From NCBI GenBank assembly GCA_035356615.1, contig DAOQSN010000003.1:1-64000 (forward strand): DNA of 64,000 nt, written 5' to 3'. A model generated the notes under the pieces. That model was not told the DNA's origin and did not search any database. It saw only the letters and a program-made list of their open reading frames with translations. The position numbers were made by a program, and so were the translations under genes. The DNA comes from JAKQDH01 sp029558835. GTDB lineage: Bacteria; Planctomycetota; Phycisphaerae; UBA1845. Positions 26,682 through 37,089 of this stretch are shown here, one piece after another (position 1 is the first letter of the stretch; each line of letters begins with the position of its first letter).

Positions 26682-27021
26682 CAAACACGGCGTGTACACC
26701 AACCCCGCGAAGAGCCCGTGGAACTTCGAGCGCTATCACAGCGATCTCGAGCGACGGATGATGGATCGCCTTGAGCATGACCCGCACGTTGTCAAGTGGA
26801 TGAAGCGCCACGGCATTACCATCCCCTGGATCGACGGACAGAGGCACCAGCGCCGGTACGTCCCTGATTTCCTCGTGGAGTATGAGGGAGGCGGAAAAGC
26901 GGTCATCGAGATCAAGGATCCGAGCCGCCTGGACTCCAACGACGTCCAGCGCAAGCGCAGAGCGGCGGAGATATGGGCCAGGCAGCGGACTATGGAGTAC
27001 GTCCTGGCGACATGCGAGTAG
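26671..27021 (+). CDS. TnsA-like PD-(D/E)XK endonuclease, detached nuclease of the restriction locus
   Basis: A 116-residue protein. RYVPDFLVEYEGGGKAVIEIKDP gives the PD...E-x-K triad of the PD-(D/E)XK fold, and SDLERRMMDRLEHDPHVVKWMKRHG is a TnsA- or VRR-like N-terminal helix region. The start lies inside the last codons of the helicase (11-base overlap), so the two are translated together. It most likely supplies the DNA-cleaving activity that the helicase lacks. The restriction subunit is thus split in two. It converges on the GDP-mannose dehydratase gene. Confidence 0.8.
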   Translation: MAISKHGVYTNPAKSPWNFERYHSDLERRMMDRLEHDPHVVKWMKRHGITIPWIDGQRHQRRYVPDFLVEYEGGGKAVIEIKDPSRLDSNDVQRKRRAAEIWARQRTMEYVLATCE

Positions 27022-27078
27022 CTCCCTTCAGCGGGTTCCGGCGAGCGCCTGGCACGCGGTCCGATCGCCTTGTGAAGT

Positions 27079-28158
<1,080 letters not shown>

Positions 28159-28287
28159 CGGACCATCCTCTCCGTTGGTACCAGGCCATCCGGACGCCGA
28201 GGCACCTGCCTTGCCATCATCAGTCCCCCAGGTCCGAAGGACCTGAGCACCCGACAGACTCCGAAGCGTCTGTGCAACCTCTCTCTC

Positions 28288-29532
28288 TCAATCGACAATC
28301 GACAATCGACAATCGACAGTCGCAAATGGCCGCGCGGAATTCGCTTCTTCGGGCGTGGGCGTGACGACGGGCAGTCCAAGCCAGTCGTGCACCGGCCGGG
28401 CGTCCAACTTCGCCAGCCGCAGGCGCGTCGCCCGCGCGTGCACCGGGCCGGCGTTGCTGACCACGAGCGCGTCGGCCGCGTACTCCAAACCGGCGGCGAC
28501 GGACACAATAGGCGTCCCGCGATAGACGCGACCCGGCGCAGCGAAGCGATCATCGAGAATGGCCGGAACATCAATCCCAGTGTCGCGAGCCGCACGCCAG
28601 AACGGGTAGATGTTCTTGCCGAGGTCGACAAGCAGCACTCGGCGCACGCCCTCGCCAGCGAGCTTCCGCAGGTGGGCATGAATGAAACGCCAGCCGAGAA
28701 AGCGCTCGCAACCGGCGTGGTCGAGCCGCCAGCGTTGATATCGGGGTCGTTCCCAGAGCGCTCTCGCCAAGCCGGCCACGCGGCCACGCATGTGCGCCCA
28801 TCGGGTGCGCGCGCGTGCCGCCAGCCAGGCGTAGCGTTCGAGCCAGTCTTGCCGGTACACGCTCCAGTACGGTTCGGGCAGGTAACGGGCCGCCACCCGC
28901 AGGTTGTTCCGGATGTCGTAGAAAGCGATCCGCGCATGGCGGCGGGCCTGGGCGGTCTTCAGGTGCTCAACCGCCAAGTCGTTGAAGACTTCGACTTTCC
29001 ACCCCCCGGCCGTCAGGCGGAAGCTCAGGTCGTACTCCTCCGCCTGCATGAAGAAGGTCGGGTCCAACCCGCCGACCGCTCGCAGTGCGGCCGTGCGCAG
29101 GCCGACCCCACACCCGACGAACACCGCTGGCAACGCGGCCCCCTCCTCGTGTCCGTTCGGCAGGTGCACCGTGAAGCCGGCTGCTCCGAGCCGGGGGTCC
29201 GCACGGAAGTGGTCGATCATCCGCAGGACGGCCCCTTGGCGAGGGTAGGAGTCATCGTCGAGGAAGACGATGAATTCGCCGGCGGCCTGGTGCACGCCGT
29301 AAGCCTTAGCGCAACTGCCGGCGTTGCGACGGCGGCGAATCACCGTGTCCGCCAGGTCGGCGGCGGTGTCAGGCGTGCCGTCCGCGGAGGCATTGTCGAC
29401 CACGATCACTTCATAGTTGGCGCGCGGCAGGCCGACCCAGTCGGGTGCCGCCAGCCTGCGGAGTGTATCCACCACGACTTCGTGGCGGTTGTGCGTGGCC
29501 AGGATGAAGCTTACTTGCCGGCCTGCGCGCAT
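28288..29532 (-). CDS. family 2 glycosyltransferase with C-terminal Rossmann-like domain
   Basis: About 414 residues. The N-terminal GT-A domain starts with VSFILATHNRHEV, has EVIVVDNASADGT, and the metal-binding FLDDDSYP. Next is FMQAEEYDLSFR, the acceptor/catalytic region of rhamnosyl- or N-acetylglucosaminyl-type GT2 enzymes. After about residue 290 comes a nucleotide-binding-like domain (RRVLLVDLGKNIYPFWRAA, YRGTPIVS), similar in layout to sugar-modifying Rossmann domains. The ATG at 29532 is chosen because the sequence upstream is Pro/Gln-rich and non-conserved. The final codons run into a CAATCGA tandem repeat (SIVD), so the true 3' end may have been altered by repeat insertion. It lies upstream of gmd on the same strand. 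Confidence 0.8.
   Translation of the reverse strand: MRAGRQVSFILATHNRHEVVVDTLRRLAAPDWVGLPRANYEVIVVDNASADGTPDTAADLADTVIRRRRNAGSCAKAYGVHQAAGEFIVFLDDDSYPRQGAVLRMIDHFRADPRLGAAGFTVHLPNGHEEGAALPAVFVGCGVGLRTAALRAVGGLDPTFFMQAEEYDLSFRLTAGGWKVEVFNDLAVEHLKTAQARRHARIAFYDIRNNLRVAARYLPEPYWSVYRQDWLERYAWLAARARTRWAHMRGRVAGLARALWERPRYQRWRLDHAGCERFLGWRFIHAHLRKLAGEGVRRVLLVDLGKNIYPFWRAARDTGIDVPAILDDRFAAPGRVYRGTPIVSVAAGLEYAADALVVSNAGPVHARATRLRLAKLDARPVHDWLGLPVVTPTPEEANSARPFATVDCRLSIVD
28289..28316. repeat. 7-bp tandem repeat, four copies of CAATCGA
   Basis: Four perfect copies of CAATCGA are preceded by a CT run (CTCTCTCTC) and followed by a diverged copy. It forms the last codons of the glycosyltransferase. It is of a common dispersed-repeat type. 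Confidence 0.85.
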
Positions 29533-29894
29533 ATGGGGCGCCCCTTTCGCCCCCGGGACGGGGGCGATGGTGTTTTTATCGGTCGGTTCGGTGTGATACT
29601 GGACCCGTGGGGCGGGCGGGAGCGTCGTCTTGGAAGGTGCGATACCAAACGTTGGCATGGGCCGGCCCGCAGGGACTCCGTTTTTGGAGACTATATTCCG
29701 CTGGCACTGGAGCTGCGGACGCCGTTGCTGTGGGGCATGCAGTTGCGCCCCAATGTCGGCGTTGGCGTCAAGTGGGAACTGAGCAGATTCCGATAACTGT
29801 GTCGATACGAGGCTGGGAAGCGGCCTTGGGGGTGGGTCGGGGTGCCGGTCGGGCTCCGACACCTGGCAGGTTCATGAGAAGGAGTCGAGTGAAC
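29533..29894. other. intergenic region with an orphan beta-strand-like coding remnant
   Basis: Between divergent genes. The plus-strand frame ending at the TAA at 29794-29796 reads IPLALELRTPLLWGMQLRPN then VGVGVKWELSRFR. It looks like the last strands of an outer-membrane beta-barrel but has no upstream body on this strand. It may be a gene remnant or chance. AAGGAG at 29879 is the ribosome-binding site of the next gene. Confidence 0.35.
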
Positions 29895-30554
29895 ATGCGA
29901 TCAGCCACGCCGGGGGAGGTTCGGCTTGAGGTTCAGGCGAGGCGGCGACCTCCCGGGTTGGCTGTGCGTCTTCCTGCAACCGCACACGGGGTTGAGACAA
30001 GTGGCTCGACGTTGGAAGTAGAGGAGACGGGCGAGCGGGCCCCGGCCGAGCTGTGGCTGGAGTGCACCGATGCCGATGGCCGGCCAGCGGAGTGGTTTCA
30101 CGACCTTTGGTGGACGGAGGTGCTCAGTCGGTGGGGTGACCTGTCGGTGACGGTGCACGTCCTGCCCACTCCCGGGGCGTTGCTGCACGCGGTGGTGGTG
30201 TCGGCCGTCGAGATGGTGCGTCGCGTGGCGCCGCGTTGGCGTGTCGTGGGTCATGCGTATGTGGACGAGCTAGGTGCCGACGCCGCGGTGGAGGCGCTAG
30301 CGCGGAGCGCCTACCACGAGGTGCGTTTGATCGACCAGCCGCGTTCCACGTGCAGAGGCGATCGTTCGGAATCGTCGCTCACCCTTCCTGAGTTCCTCGG
30401 GCGCGTTCGGCGCGAGCAGGAGCGGCTCGGCGTGACTCGTCCGATTCTTACCCGGGTGGCGGATGCGCCCGCGGGCAACTCCGGCGGAGCAAGTGCCTCC
30501 TTCGGCTCCGCCGGGACCGTGGTCACTGCTCCCGTTTCCTTGTTTTCGCGGTAG
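29895..30554 (+). CDS. hypothetical protein
   Basis: A 219-residue protein that I do not recognise. The ATG at 29895 is chosen because AAGGAG lies 10 bases upstream; the frame is open further but its Arg-rich upstream residues are not convincing. The sequence has an acidic middle, a segment DLWWTEVLSRWGDLSVTVHV, and VVVSAVEMVRRVAPRWRVVG followed by HAYVDELGADAAVEALARSA, which looks alpha/beta in pattern. The C-terminal 40 residues are Ala/Gly/Ser-rich and probably disordered. There is no signal peptide or membrane segment. It lies upstream of aspartokinase on the same strand, 125 bases away. Confidence 0.55.
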   Translation: MRSATPGEVRLEVQARRRPPGLAVRLPATAHGVETSGSTLEVEETGERAPAELWLECTDADGRPAEWFHDLWWTEVLSRWGDLSVTVHVLPTPGALLHAVVVSAVEMVRRVAPRWRVVGHAYVDELGADAAVEALARSAYHEVRLIDQPRSTCRGDRSESSLTLPEFLGRVRREQERLGVTRPILTRVADAPAGNSGGASASFGSAGTVVTAPVSLFSR

Positions 30555-30679
30555 CGAATGGGTCATCGTGGGGCCGTCTTGGGCGACCTGCTGCGGGTCG
30601 CCCCGCGCGCCGGCGGAGGGTACCGGTCGGGTGTTGCCGATGCTCGCTTGTCCGTGCGCACCGGGCTACGATACCGTGC

Positions 30680-31960
30680 ATGTCGCTCGTGGTGCAGAAG
30701 TTCGGGGGCAGCAGCCTGGCCACACCGGAGAAGATCCACCGGGCGGCGCGGCGGGCGATTCGGTCGAAGTTAGAGGGGCGGCGCGTCGTGCTGGTGGTGT
30801 CGGCGATGGGGGACTCCACCGACGAACTGCTGAAGCTGGCCTCGGGCGTCTGCTCCGATCCGCCCAAGCGCGAACTGGACATGTTGCTGACGACGGGGGA
30901 GCAGGTGTCGATCGCCCTGATGGCGATGGCCATCGAGTCGGCGGGACATGAGGCGATCAGTCTGACGGCAGGGCAGCTTGGCCTGGTGACGGACAGTGCG
31001 CACACGCGGGCCCGCATTCAGCGGATCAGCCGGGAGCGCATTGACCGCGAGCTGGACCAGGGGCGGATCGTCATCGTGGCCGGCTTTCAGGGGACCGACG
31101 CCGGGGGGGAGATCACGACCATGGGGCGCGGCGCTTCGGACACTACGGCCGTGGCGCTCGCGGGGGCCCTGGGTGCCGACCGCTGCGAGGTGTACAAGGA
31201 CGTCGACGGGGTGTACACGGCCGACCCGCGGCTGGTGCCCAATGCGCGTCGCATTCCGGTGCTCAGCTACGACGCCATGCTGGAGATGGCCGGCGCGGGG
31301 GCGGGGGTTCTGCATCCGCGGGCGATTGACTTTGCCAGGAAGTTCAACGTGGCGTTGGAGGTGCGCAGCTCGTTGTGGGAAGGGAAGGGTACGATGATCA
31401 CGCCGGAAACCGCCGAGACGGCCGCCCTGCCGGTGCGCGGCGTCGTGCTGCGCGAGGACCTGGCGCTGGCGGCGCTTGCCGGAGTGCCGAACCAGCCGGG
31501 CGTGACGGCCCGGGTGTTCGCTCAGCTTGCCGACAAGCAGATTCTCGTTGACGACATCGTGCAAGGCGTCGAGGCAGACGGGCGCACGGTGCGGATCAGC
31601 TTCTCGATCAGCCGGACGGACGCCGGCGCAACGCGCGAGGTGTGCGAACGACTCAGGCAGCAGTGCGGCTGGGCGGGCGTGGAGATGGACGAGAGTGTGT
31701 CGAAGATCAGCGCCATCGGCGTGGGCATGCGGTCCCACGCCGGTGTGGCCCACGTGATGTTCGACGCGCTGGCGCGGGCCCAGATTGACGTGCTGGGCAT
31801 TTCCACGAGCGAGATCGTTATCAGTTGCCTCGTGCGTCGTGGCGACGGGCCGCGCGCGCTGCGGGGGGTGCATGATGCCTTCGGGCTGGGTGAGCCGGGG
31901 CCGCAGGCGCCGATGTCCGGGGTAACGTCGTTGCAGGGGCCCGCCGCGACGAAGCTGTAG
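30680..31960 (+). CDS. lysC: aspartate kinase
   Basis: A 426-residue monofunctional aspartokinase catalysing the first step of lysine, methionine and threonine synthesis: aspartate plus ATP to aspartyl phosphate. KFGGSSLA (N-terminal), LTTGEQVSIALMAMA, TTMGRGASDTTAVAL and CEVYKDVDGVYTADPR are the family motifs. Residues about 265-410 form two ACT domains for amino-acid feedback (VPNQPGVTARVF, ISAIGVGMRSHAGVAHVMF). GRGASD has Ala where GRGGSD is usual. The ATG at 30680 fits the family start, though no strong ribosome-binding site precedes it. No lysine riboswitch fits in the short upstream gap. Confidence 0.95.
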   Translation: MSLVVQKFGGSSLATPEKIHRAARRAIRSKLEGRRVVLVVSAMGDSTDELLKLASGVCSDPPKRELDMLLTTGEQVSIALMAMAIESAGHEAISLTAGQLGLVTDSAHTRARIQRISRERIDRELDQGRIVIVAGFQGTDAGGEITTMGRGASDTTAVALAGALGADRCEVYKDVDGVYTADPRLVPNARRIPVLSYDAMLEMAGAGAGVLHPRAIDFARKFNVALEVRSSLWEGKGTMITPETAETAALPVRGVVLREDLALAALAGVPNQPGVTARVFAQLADKQILVDDIVQGVEADGRTVRISFSISRTDAGATREVCERLRQQCGWAGVEMDESVSKISAIGVGMRSHAGVAHVMFDALARAQIDVLGISTSEIVISCLVRRGDGPRALRGVHDAFGLGEPGPQAPMSGVTSLQGPAATKL

Positions 31961-32037
31961 CGGTGCCCCCGTGGTCGGCGGGCGCTGCCGGCTCCTGCGA
32001 CGCTCGCCGTGGGGCGAGGTTGCGTCGGGGTGATCGC

Positions 32038-32676
32038 ATGCGCAGACGAAGGCCATGCTTGCCCGCCTCCGTGTTCTTCCCCCGGCCGTGGCGGCGCCGG
32101 CGCACGGTGGGGTGGGTCGTGCTGGTGCTGGTGGTCGTGCTGGTCGGCGCGGTGGACCGCTACTACGCGGGGCAGGGCGGCGGCGACGATTGGGCACGCT
32201 ACCACGACCGTTGCTTTGCGGTCGCGAAGGTTGTGGATGGAGACACCCTGGACGTGGCTGCTCCTGACGGACGCAGCGCGACGACGCGCATCCGGTTATG
32301 GGGCGTCGATACGCCCGAGCTGGCGCGTGGGGATGGTGGGGCGATGTACTTCGGTCCCGAGGCAGGCGCGTTTGCAGAGCGCATGCTCGACGGACAGACG
32401 GTCCGCCTTGTCCTGCATCCCCAGCGCTCGCGCGACAAGTACGGCCGGTTGCTGGCGTACGTGTACCTGGCCCCGCAAGGACCGATGTTTAATGAGCGGT
32501 TGTTGGAGGAGGGCTACGCCTACGCGGACACGCGGTTCGCCCACCCGTTCAAGGCGGATTTTGTGCGGCTGGAGCAGACCGCGCGGCGGGCGGGGGTGGG
32601 CCTGTGGGGCGGCGTCACGCCCGGTCTGATGCCTGAGTGGAGGCGGCGTCTGGAGACGAGGGGGCGTAAAGGCTGA
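32038..32676 (+). CDS. membrane-anchored thermonuclease (SNase-like)
   Basis: About 212 residues. A basic N-terminus (MRRRRPCLP, RPWRRRR) and a membrane segment near 24-42 (VGWVVLVLVVVLVGAV) point to an inner-membrane anchor with the nuclease domain outside. The staphylococcal-nuclease fold is marked by AKVVDGDTLDV, RIRLWGVDTPE and RDKYGRLLAYVYL. Arg, Glu and Arg at the active-site positions are present. It would cleave DNA and RNA with calcium. The start at 32038 has GGGGTG just upstream; an earlier start in an Arg-rich region is less likely. It follows lysC by 77 bases. Confidence 0.82.
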   Translation: MRRRRPCLPASVFFPRPWRRRRTVGWVVLVLVVVLVGAVDRYYAGQGGGDDWARYHDRCFAVAKVVDGDTLDVAAPDGRSATTRIRLWGVDTPELARGDGGAMYFGPEAGAFAERMLDGQTVRLVLHPQRSRDKYGRLLAYVYLAPQGPMFNERLLEEGYAYADTRFAHPFKADFVRLEQTARRAGVGLWGGVTPGLMPEWRRRLETRGRKG

Positions 32677-33365
32677 CAGTGCCGGCCGCGGGTGTTCCTC
32701 CCAGGCGGGGGGGTCCGGTAAGACCTGCAGGGCAGGAGCGACAGGTCGCTTGGCCGGCGTGCCGGGTGGGCGGGGGCCGCCCCCAACAAGAGGGGGAGGT
32801 TCCGGCCCAAGGGGAGCCGCTGGATTCGGGGCACTTGTCGTGCCTGACCTGCCGGAGCCGGGTCGTGCGGGGTGGTTTCCACGGCGGCAGCCGGGATGAC
32901 GGACGCCGGGGCGGCGGTTGTCGGGCTTGCGTGGGGTCGCGAGTCGGCCACAGCGGCTTGGCGAGTCTTGCATTGCGGACCGGCTCCGGCTACACTCCAA
33001 GTTGGGGTGTACCCGCCGAAATGGGGGATTAGCGGCGTTAAGGGGAGCGTGGGGGACGGGTTCCGGACCGGATGGTCCAGCGAGATTACGGCTGCCGGGG
33101 CCGCGCGGGGTTGTCCTTCGACACTGAACAACAGAACGGCACACCATTGCGGCGGGTCGGCGGTGCGTTTCGCCGGAGCCGGGAACAGCCCACGAGGTAC
33201 CCTGATCGGCGGCGGCGCCAAGCGCAGGCGAGGTCAACCTCGCCCTCCCCGAGGGTGATTTCAGCGGAAGGATACGGCAGAGGGTGGGTTCGGGCAGGGC
33301 ACGGGGCGACGAGCGGTCCCCCGGGACGACCCGAAAGCACACCTGATAGAAAGGAGCCTGAAACG
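32677..33365. other. long upstream region of the C25 peptidase gene
   Basis: About 690 bases with no convincing gene; frames here overlap each other and are Gly/Arg-rich. TTGCAT (32968-32973) and TACACT (32991-32996), 17 bases apart, could be a weak promoter; it resembles the TTGAAT/TACACT pair before the first secreted-protein gene. AAAGGAG at about 33350 is the ribosome-binding site of the peptidase. Confidence 0.4.
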
Positions 33366-36300
33366 ATGAGGGGGCACGGGAGTCTGAGCATGCGGCTGAG
33401 CGGGTGGGCAGTGCCGGGCTTTCTCCTGGCGATCCTGACGGCGCCGACTTTTGCGCAGGGCAGCGGCGGAGCGGTCGAGGTGGCCCAGCGGGGGCCGTCC
33501 TACGAGGTCCGCTACACGGCCAACTTCCTGCCGGACGAGCTCTCGCTCGATACGGTGCTGGGCTACGACCACGTGGAGATCACCGACGGGGCGTGGCTGA
33601 ACGAGGCGGGCCTGCCGTTGCTGCCGGTCCGCATTGCGTCCGTTGCGTTGCCTGCGGGGATGACGGTGACCGGGCTGCGGGTGCTGGGCGTAGAGACCGT
33701 GGATGTGGAGGGGGAGTATACGATCTTCCCGGGCCAGCCCTACACGCGTTGCTCGCTGCCGGCGCCGGAGTTTACGGCGCCGAATCCGCTGGCCTACGCT
33801 TCGGCCGATCCCTATCCGCTGGAGGTGGCGGAGTTGATTGACCAGGCCGACCTGGCGGGTCAGAGCTTCGCCCGCGTGCGCCTGTACCCGGTGCAGTACG
33901 TGGCGGCACAGAAGAAGCTGCGGCTTTGTACGGCGATCCGGATCGCCCTGGACGGGGTTCCGGGGTACGTGTGTGGTGACTACCTGCCGCAGCGGATATC
34001 GGAGGAGGGCCGGGCGACGCTGGAGCAGATGCTCGTCGAGTCGGTGGTGAACCCGGAGCACATTGCGGTGCAAGCGGACCCGGCGGGTGCTCCGAGCAGC
34101 CGCGGTGTGGCGCCCGGGGATTACGATTACGTCATCATCACCCAGAGCAGTTGGGCGAGTGCGTTCGCGCCCCTGGCGGCGTGGAAGACCAAGAAGGGCG
34201 TGCCGGCGACCGTGGTGACCACGACATGGATCTACACCAGCGGTGGCTACAGCGGCACCGAGGCCGAGAAGATCCGCGCCTTCGTGATCGACGCGTACAA
34301 CAACTGGGGGACGACGTTCTTCCTGCTGGGCGGCGACACGAACACGGTGCCCTACCACGTGGACCACCACATCGAGGACGACATACCCAACGACACGTAC
34401 TACGCAGACTTCGACAGTGACTGGTTCACTGAAGTGAACGTGGGGCGCGCCTCGGTACGCGACAGTGCGGCGGTGGCCACCTTCGTCAACAAGACATTGA
34501 ACTATGAGAAGAACCCGCCCCTCACGGACTTCGCGAAGACGGCAACGCTGCTGGGCTTCGATCTGAAGGAGCTCCACAGCAACGAGGGCCAGCTTTGCAA
34601 GTACTACATTCACAGCAACTACCTGCCTGCGACGTGGACCGTGCGTACCGAGTACGACAGCGAGCAGGGCTCGCACAAGGCGGATGCCACGGGCTACCTG
34701 AACCTGGGTAACGTCCTGGTGAACCACATTGACCATTCCTCCACCAACGTCATGGGGGTAGGGTCGGTCAACCACGGCGACTACTTCAGCACCAGCGACA
34801 TGGGCGCCCTGACGAACGGGAGCCGCCAGAGCCTGTGGTATTCGATCGGCTGCTGGGCCTGCGACTATGCGGCGACCACCTGCGTGGCGGAGGCCTTTGT
34901 CCGCAACGCTTCGGGCGGCGGCATCGGGTTCATCGGCAACTCCCGTTACGGCTGGTACATTCCTTACATCGGGGACGGGGCCTCGCTCCGCTATGACCGT
35001 TACTTCTTCCGGTCGGTGATGTCACAGGGGCATGACCGGATGGGGGTCGCCTTAGCCGACCATCGGAACGACGCCTACGCGGGAGACAGCTACGCCAGGT
35101 ACATTTACACCGAACTGACGCTGCTGGGCGATCCGCAGACGCGTCTCTGGCTCGAGAATCCGGGGGCGTTCACGGTCGAGCATCCGGCGACCCTGCCCGT
35201 GAATGCGTACACTTCCTTCCCCGTGTTTGTGTATCGCAACGGGGTGCCCGCCAGCGGATTCACCGTGTGCCTCATGAAGGACAACGACGTGTACGAGGTG
35301 GCAATGACCGGCGCGGAGGGTTACGTCACCTTCTGGTTTGCACCGGGCACAACGGGCACCATGTACGTCACGGTCACGCGCAAAAACTACGTGCCCTACG
35401 AGGGTCAGGCGCAAGTCGTCTACGGCCCCACCGACCCCGAGGCGTGCTGCTTTGGCGACGAGAGCTGTCTCGACCGGCTGGCACAGGACTGCGTGGCCCT
35501 GGGAGGAACCCCGCTGGGGCCCGGTACCGCGTGCGCCACGGCCTGCTGCCCCGGACCGGCCCGGGCGTGCTGCTTTGAGGACGGCTCCTGTGCCGACCTG
35601 GATCCGGCGGTGTGCACCGGCGACGGCGGCACCCCCTGGGCTGCGGGGACCGACTGTGACAGCGTCTATTGCCCACAACCGCCCGATCCGCGGATGATCG
35701 ACATCGGGCTCATCTCCACCGTCAATCCCAACAGTGTCTGCCCGGGGCGGTCGTTCGACGTCTACGTCACCCTCTCGGCTCCTGACGACGACATCCAAGA
35801 TTTGCGGTTGTTGCAGTTCGACGCCAGTCTGAGCACCAACCTGACGGTCAACAGCGTCACCTGGCAGTTGCCGGTACTTCCCGGCATGTACCTGTTCGAC
35901 AGTTACCTGCCCGTGATCGGGGCAGCCTACACGGGCGTCGAACGCGAGCCCGGCTACATCGTGGACCTCGACGCCACGGCGCAAACCGTGGCGCGCCTGA
36001 GCGTCACCTACCAGGGCGGGACGGCCGAGCTCAACGTGGTCGGCCCCGCGGGCACCTCCATCGACGAGGGCGCCTACTTTGAGGCGGGTTTCGACCCCGT
36101 GCCGTCGTTCAGTCTCAACCTCGGCAACGTCACCGGTGGCACTCTGATCTTCAGCGAAGGCAGTTGTGATGAGATCCACATCGTCAGCAGTGATCCCGCC
36201 GACGGTTGGATCGACGCCCGCGTGCCGATTGATCCAAGCACGCTGGAGGTGCAGGGTTGGACGAGTGTGCAGGTGACGTTTGACGGCGACGTCGAGGGCT

Positions 36301-36728
36301 TGGCAGTAACCGACTTTGCCGTGACCGAGGTTTGCGCCAGCGGCTCATGCGACGGCGTTGCCCCCTCCGTCTCCGCCCTGCTGCCGATCTCCAGCACCAC
36401 GGTGCTGCTGGCCTTGGATCGCCCGATTGACCCGAGGGCGTGGACGGTCATCACCCTGCTGGGTGGGGATCCGACGGACCGCATCCGCCTCGGCTACCTG
36501 CCGGCCGACGCCGACGGCAGCCGGACCTCGAATGCTCAGGATATTGTGCAGGTGATCAACCAGATCAACGCGGTGTTCGGCGGAGGCACGCCGGTTCTGC
36601 ACCAGTGTGACATCAACCGGTCGGGCACGGTGACGGTGGCCGACATGCTGACGCTCATCAACCTGCTCAACGGCGCGTCGCCGTACCCGGTTGCGTACTT
36701 TGGAGAACAGCTCCCTGCGCTGCCGTAG
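33366..36728 (+). CDS. secreted C25 (gingipain-type) cysteine peptidase with Cys-rich, cohesin-like and dockerin regions
   Basis: A 1120-residue exported protein with signal peptide (hydrophobic core VPGFLLAILTAPTFA) and AAAGGAG 9 bases before the ATG. Residues about 40-240 resemble the C25 propeptide. The catalytic domain (about 250-620) has YDYVIITQSSWASAFAPLAAWK, a caspase-like fold start. His457 is in VNHIDHSS (gingipains have NYxGHGS) and Cys499 in CWACDYA. A beta domain follows, then two Cys-rich repeats (ACCFGDESC..., ACCFEDGSCADLDPAVC), a cohesin-like domain (about 775-930) and a dockerin type I pair (PADADGSRTSNAQDIVQVIN, CDINRSGTVTVADMLTLINL). It probably digests extracellular proteins and attaches to a surface structure. 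The replaced Gly-x-Gly around His is a caution about activity. Confidence 0.85.
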   Translation: MRGHGSLSMRLSGWAVPGFLLAILTAPTFAQGSGGAVEVAQRGPSYEVRYTANFLPDELSLDTVLGYDHVEITDGAWLNEAGLPLLPVRIASVALPAGMTVTGLRVLGVETVDVEGEYTIFPGQPYTRCSLPAPEFTAPNPLAYASADPYPLEVAELIDQADLAGQSFARVRLYPVQYVAAQKKLRLCTAIRIALDGVPGYVCGDYLPQRISEEGRATLEQMLVESVVNPEHIAVQADPAGAPSSRGVAPGDYDYVIITQSSWASAFAPLAAWKTKKGVPATVVTTTWIYTSGGYSGTEAEKIRAFVIDAYNNWGTTFFLLGGDTNTVPYHVDHHIEDDIPNDTYYADFDSDWFTEVNVGRASVRDSAAVATFVNKTLNYEKNPPLTDFAKTATLLGFDLKELHSNEGQLCKYYIHSNYLPATWTVRTEYDSEQGSHKADATGYLNLGNVLVNHIDHSSTNVMGVGSVNHGDYFSTSDMGALTNGSRQSLWYSIGCWACDYAATTCVAEAFVRNASGGGIGFIGNSRYGWYIPYIGDGASLRYDRYFFRSVMSQGHDRMGVALADHRNDAYAGDSYARYIYTELTLLGDPQTRLWLENPGAFTVEHPATLPVNAYTSFPVFVYRNGVPASGFTVCLMKDNDVYEVAMTGAEGYVTFWFAPGTTGTMYVTVTRKNYVPYEGQAQVVYGPTDPEACCFGDESCLDRLAQDCVALGGTPLGPGTACATACCPGPARACCFEDGSCADLDPAVCTGDGGTPWAAGTDCDSVYCPQPPDPRMIDIGLISTVNPNSVCPGRSFDVYVTLSAPDDDIQDLRLLQFDASLSTNLTVNSVTWQLPVLPGMYLFDSYLPVIGAAYTGVEREPGYIVDLDATAQTVARLSVTYQGGTAELNVVGPAGTSIDEGAYFEAGFDPVPSFSLNLGNVTGGTLIFSEGSCDEIHIVSSDPADGWIDARVPIDPSTLEVQGWTSVQVTFDGDVEGLAVTDFAVTEVCASGSCDGVAPSVSALLPISSTTVLLALDRPIDPRAWTVITLLGGDPTDRIRLGYLPADADGSRTSNAQDIVQVINQINAVFGGGTPVLHQCDINRSGTVTVADMLTLINLLNGASPYPVAYFGEQLPALP

Positions 36729-37089
36729 GTAGAAGGCAAGCGGCAACAGGCAACAGAAACGTGGCACGGGCGTCGCGCCCGTGACTTCACCGGCGTCTCG
36801 CCTGGGTATCCGCCGCGGCTTCGTCCGCGTGGACACCGGCGAGACGCCGGTGCCATAATGCGGGTACCTCGGCGAGACGCCGGTGCGACGGAAGCGGTGC
36901 CGGAACGCGGGATGCCGCCGGTCGGGAGCGGCAGAGAGCCGCGGCGGTCTGATCCGGCGGGACCTCATTCGCCACTCGCTCTTCGACACTCGCCATTCCG
37001 CCTTGAGCGGCCCCCCCGGGGGGCAGGGGGCAACCGTCCGCGGCCGCCTGCACTTCCGAGCGCGTGCATCTGAGGGTACAAACGGTGCG
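36729..37089. other. intergenic region of inverted repeats before the RluA gene
   Basis: It contains the hairpin at 36765-36783. CACCGGCGTCTCGCC (36788-36802) has its perfect complement GGCGAGACGCCGGTG at 36838-36852 and again at 36871-36885. These are dispersed repeats of a type that gives TGVSPV / TGILPV-like translations in planctomycete genomes. No gene is seen. Confidence 0.65.
36765..36783 (+). terminator. palindromic hairpin after the C25 peptidase gene
   Basis: CACGGGCG and CGCCCGTG form a perfect 8-bp stem with a TCG loop, 36 bases past the stop. A near copy follows the RluA gene (38266-38284), so this is a dispersed palindromic unit that may also terminate transcription. Confidence 0.45.

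Noticed and set aside
30555..30679. Lysine riboswitch before aspartokinase
   Set aside because: The gap is only 125 bases and I could not find the conserved core elements.
30770..32197. A 475-codon minus-strand open frame
   Set aside because: Fully antisense to aspartokinase and Arg/His/Pro-rich with no family features.
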